Shown here piece by piece: positions 55,394-64,000 of a DNA stretch of 64,000 nt; the first letter of the stretch is position 1; each line of letters begins with the position of its first letter. The stretch lies in assembly GCA_903772945.1 (NCBI GenBank), contig CAICTM010000208.1:1-64000 (forward strand). The letters run 5' to 3'. The notes below the pieces were generated by a model that worked only from the letters and a program-made list of their open reading frames with translations, was not told the origin of the DNA and ran no database searches. Source of the DNA: Seminavis robusta (Eukaryota > Bacillariophyta > Bacillariophyceae > Naviculales > Naviculaceae). The translations under genes and the position numbers were made by a program.

Positions 55394-56726
55394 AGACTCC
55401 TCTGTACATGGCAAGTCCATCTGCATTGCGCCAGTTTGGAAGATTCCCTACTAAACTACTAGCTAGAAAGGGAAGCGTAGTGGCTCCTGTCGCTATTTGT
55501 CAAAACTCTAGTAGTTGATTTTATATGCATTCTTATACTTTGTTGGGACGAGGTACTACTAACCATAGATAATACTGCTTCACCAGCTAGCTAGAGCGTC
55601 AAGGGAGCTTGAAGGATTTGGGGAACCATCGACAGGTTCACAACTTGGTCCAGTCCAGGCATACAGTACCGGTGTCGGTTGATGTGACGAGTGTTTGATC
55701 ATTGAACGCCACGATGACGCTCCTACCGGTACCGGTAGCTGGTGGCTACGAGAGGAATGACTACCGTACGTTCCGGTACCAGAAGAGGTACCAAAGTGAT
55801 GGATAGGATCATCATGGTTAGAAAGGAAACAGGTGCTGCAAGAGGAAAATAATGGCTTTGGGATGAAAGAGGGGCCTAGAGTACAGTATGGAGCGACTGA
55901 GGGTCTTTCTTACTTTGCTTTGTGCTTCTGTGTGTAGGTGTGCATATGTGTATATGTACGGTACGAGTATGTTGTGTGTGAAATGTGTGTACCAGTAGTG
56001 ATGTCTGAGATGTCTGTGGACACTACAAATGCTACATGTACGGCAGTAGTTATGGTCTACGGTACCGGTACAACACAGCGACCATTGGATCACTAGTAGT
56101 CCTTGCTAGTATCCATAGAGGGTTGCCGTTGCTTCCGCTTTTCCAAATTCTGAGCTCCTGGTAGTTTGCGGTTTTAGTAGCTTCATCAGTGGAGCAAGCT
56201 AGCAAGGAATGGTACCGGTATCCCTCGAAGGTGGCCCTACCGGTACCCCATTTTGGTGCCTTGCTCGGTTGGCTGGCAGGAAGGTGCAAGACGGGGTGGG
56301 GTGGGTGCCTTTGTATGGCTGCACAGTAATAGGCTCCTCATTGCTTCCATTCCATTTTTTGTGTGACGTACATGTACATGTACATAGTTCGATGTGCGAT
56401 ACGATAATCACCTGTTGGAGCTGGTGCTTCAACAACCAATGAGGCCGTGCCGACCGGTATCATTCGTCTTGTGTGTGGACTGATTACAGAAATGGCGGAA
56501 GGGTGACCTAATGACCTAATCATACACCGCACCGGTACGGTACTATCAAGAGCTCTTTGATATCTCCTGCTAGCTAGGTACTGGTACTCTTTTCAATACT
56601 CCATAAAGATAAGTTACCTATTATAAGAAAGTAGTCATAATCAGTCAAAACCCAACACCAAGGTTGCCTTTGACATTGAGTGAATTGTTCGATAAGTACT
56701 GTATGATATGACTGTTGTGTTTCCGT
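55394..56726. other. intergenic, no supported gene
   Basis: Dense in ACCGGTACC-type palindromes (55666, 55724-55737, about 56060, 56211-56245) and in GTGTGTGT/ACATGT simple sequence (55920-56050, 56370-56385). No coding signal. Confidence 0.5.
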
Positions 56727-57506
56727 TTACTGTTCAACTTCTGGGAAGAGAATAGCGCGGATTGAAGGCAACAATTCTTCGTAGACAAGATTCAAACGAG
56801 AGGCCATGGTGTTGTCGCATTTGATTTTTCCATCCAAGGCGGTCAACAAAACACCCCCGTGGGACTTTTCTCCCAAATCCTTGGAACGGTCTTCGTTGAC
56901 CTTGACAAGGGGCTTGAGCGTCACGCCAGCTTCCCGCTTGATGATTTCGACGTACTCCTTGACAGCCTCGGGTAGGATTTTGCTGACGGTGGCAACGTCT
57001 TCGCCACGGCAGAAAATGGTGACCTCGTTCTCCTCGATCTTGATGAGTCCTTGGACAATGAGCTTTTGCAAGAGCTGGGGATAGTTCTGTCCACGAGCCA
57101 CGACAGCACACTTGGATCCTGATTCGGACAAGAGAGTCTGTAGGAGCTCATCGCGGACCTTCATCTTCTTGACGCGGCACTCCCCAATCTCCGCGGAACG
57201 AGCAATGCGTTCTTGGATTTCACGATCCTTTTCCTTCTTGGTAAATTCATCCTGAATGGAGAGCTTGGCTTCGTGAACTAGAGTCTGCTTTTCCAAGTTG
57301 AAGTCATGTTCCGTCTGAAGAGAAGAAAAGAGAAGAGAAGCGAAATGAAATGAAATGGTAAGCAAACCACAACTCCTACAGTCAGTCAGTCAGCAAGTCA
57401 AAACACAAGTGCAGTACTGTACCTTGACGCGAATCTCGTTGGCTTTTTCATGCGCCTCTTGGAGGATGAAATTCACCATTTGTCGGATTTGATCAGAAGC
57501 CGCCAT
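56727..57506 (-). CDS. V-type H+-ATPase subunit E
   Basis: Peripheral stalk subunit E of the vacuolar proton pump, needed to couple ATP hydrolysis in V1 to proton flow in V0. Two exons, 57423-57506 and 56727-57314, with a 108-nt GT-AG intron, give 223 residues, the normal length. Exon 1 encodes MAASDQIRQMVNFILQEAHE and KANEIRVK, the family's conserved N-terminal helix. Exon 2 continues TEHDFNLEKQTLVHEAKLSI and has the conserved basic coiled coil, then LIKIEENEVTIFCRGEDV and the globular end with GGVLLTALDGKIKCDNT and EELLPSIRAILFPE. Spelling from end to end matches the family, so the assignment is secure. The gene is divergent from the PH-like gene, with starts 470 bases apart. Confidence 0.95.
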
Positions 57507-57976
57507 CTTGATGTAGATATATCTATACTACTACTACTACTACTAGCTAGTCTAACGAAATACTCGAGTAACCTTCGACACAACAGCAAAGGAAGACTTC
57601 AGCAGTTGTTAGTGGTATCGTGGAGGATCTTCTGGTGTGGTGGAACATGGGCACTACTCCGTGCATGTCAATCTTCTCAACGGGTCGATCGTCGGGCAGC
57701 TTGAGCGAAGGAAAAGCCCTCTAAGTCTCCGGGCGAACCTCCAAAAATTGGGACAAGTGTGCTTACGAACAAATCGAGCGTGCCCCTCTTTACCGTTTCT
57801 CAATCATTGGCCTCCAATCCCACCATGCCATCGCCGCTTCCTGCTCGGCATTGGTTTCCATCATCCTCAATCCTCATCATCGTCTTTCTCCATGGTGCAA
57901 CTCTTGGATGACAGGTACTAGTAGCTAGCTAGTCTACATTCCTCCCTTCTCTGATTGATTTGATTGACAAGATAAG

Positions 57977-58953
57977 ATGAGCGACGGTCGACCCAAGGGA
58001 CCCTTTGGCATTGATCCCCTACATTTCTCCGTCTTTTTATTTTCGCTGCTCGTTTGCTTTGTGCTCTATCTCCTTCTGCCCAAAGCATTTCGAAAACAGT
58101 ACTTTGGAGCATATCCCAAGCGACATGCTTGGTCGGCCAGAATTCGCGCTCGGCGTGGGGGAAGAAGTGTAGCACAGGTATGTATGATGCCATGTCTGTA
58201 TCGTGTTGTTGGCTAGCTAGCTAGTTTCTAATCCATCATTTATCTTATCCTGCTTTGTTGTTTGTGCAGAACTCCATGGGAGGGGGGTCCTTGGCAACCG
58301 GAGGAGGATCCTCGCTCAACACTGCGGCACCGGCTGGCAATTCGGGCCCTCGACCAGGGATGCATAGTGGAGGAGTTGGAAACTATGGTTCGGCGGCACG
58401 GCAGTTCGATGAGGAACAAGTGGATTATTCAGGTCAGCAACAAATATTGGACATGCAACAAAACGACGAAATTGTTATCAGTGCAGCCATGCAGCAATTG
58501 AGAGACCCGGGAGTGCTCATTGTGGCACATGGGAGCCGTGGAAAACCAAAGACTGTACGACTACAACTCACCGAAAGCGCCATCACATGGAGAACCGAAA
58601 CCAGAAAGAAAGGAAGCAAAGACCCCAAACCCAAGATTGGAAAGCTCCACCAAGTACCCCTTTCGCATATCATGTATGTTGACGTGGGAAAACAAACTAC
58701 CGCTCTGCGAAGAGTCGAAAATGCGGCGGTCAGTGAAAATCTCTGCTTCTCACTACTTACCAAGGAAGGATCTCTAGACTTGGAAGCCAATTCACCTAGA
58801 GAACGGGATGCCCTCGTGTCTTGTTTCAGCCTCGTTTTGGATGAAGTACATGCACAAAATTGGAGAGACATTTACAGAGGGCCCAGCAGTGACATGCCAT
58901 CCTCCTTTGACGAAATTGATCATCATGATCCCGACGGAGCTCGAAATGCATAG
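57977..58953 (+). CDS. membrane-anchored PH-like domain protein
   Basis: Two exons, 57977-58177 and 58270-58953, with a 92-nt GT-AG intron; 294 residues. Near the N-terminus a single hydrophobic helix (HFSVFLFSLLVCFVLYLLL) is followed by basic residues (KAFRKQYFGAYPKR), suggesting an anchor with the C-terminus in the cytosol. A Gly/Ser-rich linker follows. Residues 165-275 form a PH-like domain: GVLIVAHGSRGKPKTVRLQL, then ITWRTETRKKGSKDPKPKIG, then IMYVDVGK and LCFSLLTKEGSLDLEANSPR. That arrangement resembles the PH domain of phosphoinositide phospholipase C and could bind phosphoinositides. The next gene is a phospholipase C-like protein, convergent, so a functional link is possible but unproven. 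No catalytic domain is present. Confidence 0.75.
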
Positions 58954-59396
58954 CTTCAACACAATAATACAGTATGGTATTCGTATTGTTTCAGCCTCCC
59001 AATGCTCCTTCCTGACGGAGCTCGAAATGCGTCAATCCCGGCAGACCATCACAAGGAAAAAGGAAAAAATGAATTAATTATTCTCTCCTCACATACATGT
59101 ACAAGTATAGCCTTACTCAAATGATCATTTGCTTTCTACAATGACAGTTTCGCAGTCAAACTACTACGTACTGTAGTTGAAGGACCGAACTACCTGGTAC
59201 TAATCTTTTGTGTCAAAGCACCAGCTATTGAACAATTCCAATGACAATATATAGCTACGCTGTAGTGCATGTTCGTGACTCCGGGTATTGTAGTTTTCTT
59301 GTATCGGAATACAGACCAGAGTGTACCGGTACTAGATCTAGCTATGATAGGTAGTAGTTAGACAGTAGAATTAGCCACTGGCTCCAGTACTTATTC
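58954..59396. other. intergenic between convergent genes
   Basis: Contains a duplicated phrase GACGGAGCTCGAAATGC (about 58934 and 59015), one copy spanning the stop of the PH-like gene, so the 3' end was partly duplicated. No other feature. Confidence 0.55.
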
Positions 59397-62300
59397 TTAG
59401 GAAACCTTTTGGCAGTTAACAAGCAAGGAAGCAAAGGTGTAGGCGCCACCACGAACGTGGGATGAATCAAAGAGAGAAACACTTCGATACCCTTGTCGCA
59501 GGTGGGCGACGGGTACCGCCGACCCAGCAATAAAGTCCTCCATCCCATTGTCAGACTTGTCAAAGACCATAATAGATAACATCGCAACCCAGGGCTGGGA
59601 CACCACAAACTCAAAGCCTTGCTTATCGTCCCAGACTGGATTCAATCCATTGGAAGGGACCACGCTGGTTCTGTGTTGCTGTCCCTTCTCACTTGGATCC
59701 TCACCGTCGTGGAGCACCACTTTCACAAAAGGTCTCACGCATCTGTTTGTATGATGATGAGACGATACCCGAACATCAGGCTTCGGCAAGTAACTCCCCC
59801 GCAACACACGGATCCTCCAACGTTGCTCTTTATTGCTGATGTTGCTTGGTCGAGTGAGAGCTGATGGCTTGCGAACGTAGCCACAAGATCCGTTTTGACG
59901 GAATCGAGCTGCAACAAGCATCAAATTTTCATCTGGTGCATGATGGTTCGCGGCGACAAGTTGACATCCCAACGACCAGGGCAAAACAGGGTCGAAATTC
60001 TTGCTTGCTGAATCGGAAATGGAAGAATTGGATGGAAAAATTCGACAGAGATGGTTCCTTGTGAAATGAACCATCTTTCGTTGGACTGTCTTGTGGTCTT
60101 TGGAGTGCGCCAACGCCAACCCTTGATGTGCCATGCTCAGGACATGGAAAGGTGGTAGACTAAGTGTCTTTTCCCAATACTTGTGTCGTGTTGTGTGGAG
60201 CCATGTGTGGCTGGCAAGGGTCGCTGGGATAGGCGATACCCGGCTGCTTCGAATCTTGTACTCTTGTGCTTGTTTCGCAGCAAGGGATTTCTCTTGCGAC
60301 GTCGCCATTGCGATCTTTGACAGAGCCTTGGCATGGTCGGCCTGTTTTCGAGTCAGCAATGCCCTGTTGTAAGCCAAGATTGCTTTCTTTTCTGAAAGGC
60401 GCTCCGTGTTGACACGATGGCTCTCGGCAGCGGCTTCTCGAACGGCACTTGTGTAAACCTCAGCGTTTGTTTCCAAAAGACGCTTTGTATCTGCGGCAAC
60501 AGCATCTTTGTCGTCCTTGATAACTCGAGCTGCTTCGTACGCGGCGAAGGCTTTCTCCCTGGAAATTTTGCATTTCTCGACAGCAGCAATCTTGTGTGAG
60601 AAGTCGGTGGCGGCTTCTGCCTCGATGGCAAGGGAATCCGCTCGCTTCCGAGTTTCTACTGCCAATGTAGCCGCGTCCGAAGAAGCTCGTTCTGCCTCTG
60701 CTAGCTGTGCTCGAACGCTTTCGAGATGGGAAGTTCTCTCCTGGACGTTGGCCTCGGCCTTATCGCGGGCGACGTGACGCAAATTGGCTGCATCCCTCTC
60801 TTCTTCTGCATGTTCGGCCAGCTCCTCTGCAACCATGGAGCTACGATCGGCTTGCTTGCGAACCTGGACGGCAATGTCTGCTTGGATTTTCCACATCTGT
60901 GCCTTCTCTTCGAATCTCTCTTGACTGGCACGTCGGAGACTTTCCGCTTTGGCGTTTTCGTTGGACGCTTCTTTGATCAGGTCCTTACAGAGCTCCAATT
61001 CTTCTATTTTCGAAGCATGCTTGGCCAAGTTTGGGAACAGTTCTATTTCAGACGGGGGCATGGTTCCTTCACGATACATTGGATTTTCCCTGGCTTCTTC
61101 CTTGAACTGGTGGCTCTTCTCGATCAGTTTGACTTGTTCATCCACTCGTTCCAGCATGGCGGCGGCTTTTTCAACGCGGTCCCTTGCCAACTTGGCGGTA
61201 TCGCTCGCCTCAGATCGCTCCGTGTGAAGTTTGGAGGCCTCTTCCTCCAGCTTTTCTTCTTTTTTGGTTTCCGCGTCGGCTCGACTGCGATCTCTTTCCG
61301 CCGTTGCCAGCGCACGGCCAGCGCGGGCTTCCGCCTCCCCAGCACGCCTCTCGCTTATCTTGGCCTCGGTAGTGGCGGTGACGACGACAGTTCTGGCACT
61401 GTTGGCATTCTCTTCACATTTCTTGACCAAGTCTTGTACAGTGGCGATCCTTCTCTTGGCTATTCCGGCATGCTCTCGGTTACACCGAGCCTCCACGGCA
61501 GCCCGCCTGGACTGTTCCGCCAGATCCTTCTCCCTCTGCTTGGCTTGGGACAAGCTTGTTTCGGCATTGCGAAGAGCCGAGTCAGCCTCGTTCAAGAGGG
61601 TGAGCTTCTCGGTGGCATTTTCCGACGCCTCAATGGCTTCGCTAATGACAGATGAATATCTGCTCCTCGAGCCTTTTACCTCCTCATAGAGAAATTCTTG
61701 CACTTCAAGGCCTTCGTCGTGTGGCCCCGAGTTGCTGGTTTTTAGCTGCATTTCCACACCTTGGCCTTCGCTGCGAGGACTGTTGGCTGCGCCAGCTTTG
61801 ACTTCTGCCGGAGTCAACCCGGCCTCCTGAGTTAGTTTGGCCGCGAGCTTTTCGGCTTCTCCGGCTTCGAATTGAAGACGTGCAGCGCGGGCTTCTGCAA
61901 GTGACGCAGCCTGCTTTGCCTGTTCCGCATCCTCCATTGCTTCGTTCAAGACGACCTCCAATGATCTTTGGTGATCCGCCTCTCGGCCAGGAGGAGGGCC
62001 CGACGCAGTGATGGGTCCAGAAGAGTTGAAGCCAATGACATGGTTATTCATATCGTCAAACTCCTCTTCGTCGTATGTCAAGTTTTGATACAGCTTCTCG
62101 TCTGTGGTGTCGTTTTCGTCGTCATAGTCATCGTTGAGAATCCTTGCACCGTCTTCCACCACAGAGGGACGCTTTCCCATAATGAGGACCTTGCCTTTCA
62201 AGGCGTCTGGGCTCGGCAACGGGGATCTCTCATTCATCGCCTCAATGTCTGGTTTAGCGAGGATGTTGGCTCCAAGAAGGATATGAGTGATTTGTTGTGC

Positions 62301-64000
62301 CACTTTCTGTTGCACCACGTAGGAGCAGTGGTTTTCGATTCGCAGAATGACAGGATAAGACATTGGGTTGTGCTTGAGGAAAGAGCGGACGTTCCGCAAG
62401 ACCACCGCCAAAGGGATTGTTCCGTCGGTTCCAGTTGGCTCGGACTTGGCCACAACCGGCGCCCCTGTCGTCCCGTCCCACAAATCTAAATCCAAGCATC
62501 GAACACCTCGCTGCAGAGCATAAAGATACATTTGCTCATCGACAATTTCCTTGGCGCTATCAGTTCCGCCAAGTGCACTTGTTCCTCCTCCTGCGGCAGC
62601 ACCATTGGGTCCGTTTTCCGTGCAAGCCACACGTTTGAGACCCCCGAGTGCGCCATCGTTCCCCTTGGCGAGATAGGAGTCGTGGCTGGTGTGTATCCAA
62701 TAGTCGCTTAGTGGCATGCACATTTCCTCTGGTTTCGGCACACAAGCTGCCGGATCATAAATATCGTTATAATCGGAGAGGAGGAACGCCACGAAGCGAG
62801 ACTTCCCAAGTCGATCCAGAGAAGCTATTCGGGTATCTTCTGTAACATCGAATCTCTGGGAGTCTTCCAAGTCATCCCATGTGATTTGATTGTTCAGTGT
62901 ATGAATGAGATTGATGGCATCTTCTAGCGAAGATGAGAATTGTTTTTGTTGTGATCGAATAAAGCTGAGCAGAGCGACAGCTGAGATAGTTTCCTCCTCG
63001 CCTTCATCATTGAGAAGCTCCAAGGATGCGTCATCTTCGGCGCGACCAACTTTGACGGCTGGAATGGGATCCGTGGAAACAATATCCTTCCATACGGCGT
63101 CACACGGATCATTGATCGTTTCAGCCTCAATATCTTCGAGTATTTCTCCTACGTAAGAGAACAGCATTCCCTCACCTTCGTTTAGTTGTTTTTCGTAGTT
63201 TTTGTAGAGTCTGGAATGTTCATTTCTGGAGAGCGGAATATTCATTCTGTCACATAGAATCAACCACTCTGATGCCGACATGCTATCCGTGAGTTGTTTT
63301 CCGAGATCTCCCCAATGAAGTTGAAGCAGCAGGATGTTTCTAGCATAGCGCATGCGTTCTTCTCGGTGTAGTGCGATCAAGTCTTCCAGAGAAGCTAAAA
63401 GAGTTTCGTAGGATTGTTGATTGGGGAGGATGAGATCGAGCGTGTCGTATTGGTTGGTTTGTTGTTTGGCTGCCAATGCTCCATCAATCATGGGGATGCC
63501 GGATGACAGGGGAGAGTTGTCGGGTGATACTCGATAGACCACGCTAAATGACATGGATTCGCTCTCCAGCATGAGTTTCATCACAGAGTCGCCCTCGTTG
63601 GAAAGTGCTGTCACTCGGGCAATGGCAAACCGTTTGGTCTGTTGTCCACGGAGAATGTGGTCGATGGCTCCAATACCAATGGTTCTGGCTGTCACTTCTC
63701 TGGATGTTTGCAGCGCATACTTCAGGAATCCCTTGACAGATCGAAATCGGTTTGTTGTCACGTAAATGCACCGATGATCAGGAGAAAATGCCAGGCGTCG
63801 AGGGTACAATTTTCCATTCTATTATTAGAGTGAAGCGCCGTTACGTACAGTCAGTCAGTCAGACAGTCAGTCAGTCAATCAATCAATCCATCCATCAATC
63901 AACAGCTACAAGCGTACTAGCACTAGTACTAGTACTCTACTCACCTTGGACACTTTCAACACCTCAACCCCGGAATCATTGGAAGTGCTCAAACTTTTAC
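59397..64000 (-). CDS. phosphoinositide phospholipase C-like protein with coiled coil between X and Y, partial at window edge
   Basis: Two visible exons, 59397-63818 and 63945 to beyond the edge, split by a 126-nt intron; the 5' end is outside the window. Counting from 63818, domains in order are: a PH-like start (KLYPRRLAFSPDHRCIYVTT), an EF-hand-like region (about 160-240), the X box from about 365 (PLSDYWIHTSHDSYL, then VRCLDLDLWDG and YPVILRIENHC), a very long Ala/Glu/Arg-rich coiled coil (about 610-1190), the Y box remnant (about 1250-1320; WSLGCQLVAANHH and FRQNGSCGYVRKPSAL) and a C2 domain (RWRIRVLRGSYLP to the end). Classical enzymes have two catalytic His; the first is present (SHD), but the usual YHG site is replaced by VVAKSEP, and the Asn-Thr after the first His is Asp-Ser. 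The enzyme may be inactive or altered. Predicted role is phosphoinositide binding or signalling at a membrane. Confidence 0.85.

Noticed and set aside
60726-61655. 309-codon plus-strand ORF opposite the phospholipase C coiled coil
   Set aside because: Antisense shadow of an Ala/Glu/Arg-rich coiled coil. Composition (Leu/Phe/Gly) is what the complement of such codons gives.
1-64000. tRNA, rRNA or CRISPR features
   Set aside because: A scan by eye found no convincing tRNA B-box in cloverleaf context, no rRNA segment and no spaced direct repeats. A tRNAscan-SE or Infernal run could change this.

Overview
This window is nuclear DNA of a eukaryotic alga, most likely a diatom and probably a pennate one. 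The signs are short GT-AG introns (mostly 60-110 nt), stand-alone genes separated by one or more kb, and a Ty1/copia element whose reverse transcriptase looks like the diatom CoDi group. The gene content also fits: a GCUG-type thioredoxin reductase, a fused sarcosine/dimethylglycine-type methyltransferase, a diatom-style F-box/ankyrin repeat gene and a large Cys-rich seven-helix receptor. Intergenic DNA is littered with CTAGCTAG and TACCGGTA-type palindromes. Species cannot be fixed from the sequence alone.

Layout. 0-5.6 kb is gene-poor, with a 92-bp tandem repeat and one unknown Ser-rich ORF. 5.6-8.7 kb holds a proteasome beta-1 gene and a BAHD-like acyltransferase. 10.2-15.7 kb is a copia fossil with 226-bp LTRs and a 5-bp target duplication. 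15.7-23.7 kb is repeat-rich: a MITE with an internal minisatellite, an 85-bp duplication and a 157-bp satellite-like array, with at most one small gene. 23.7-30.3 kb is gene-dense: a glutaredoxin-like/thioredoxin reductase fusion ending in Gly-Cys-Sec-Gly, a SENP8-like protease, an RGG/ankyrin protein and a bacterial-type transglutaminase-like protein. 31-35.9 kb is one 14-exon gene for a multi-pass membrane protein. 36.3-37.9 kb is a frame-broken F-box/ankyrin gene. 38.7-41.6 kb is the receptor. 41.6-46.9 kb has no gene I can assign. 46.9-48.7 kb is the two-domain methyltransferase. 50.3-52.8 kb is a head-to-head pair of secreted paralogues. 54.1-55.4 kb is a disordered protein with an RVxF-like motif. 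56.7-57.5 kb is V-ATPase subunit E, followed by a membrane-anchored PH-like protein. From 59.4 kb to the right edge is a phospholipase C-like protein whose X and Y halves are separated by a coiled coil of about 600 residues.

The most interesting items are the selenoprotein thioredoxin reductase, which has an in-frame UGA, a hairpin six bases downstream and a SECIS candidate about 200 bases further on; the phospholipase C with a huge X-Y insert and no second catalytic histidine; and the divergent secreted paralogue pair of unknown function. Splice sites below were placed by hand and checked for reading-frame consistency. No database search was possible.
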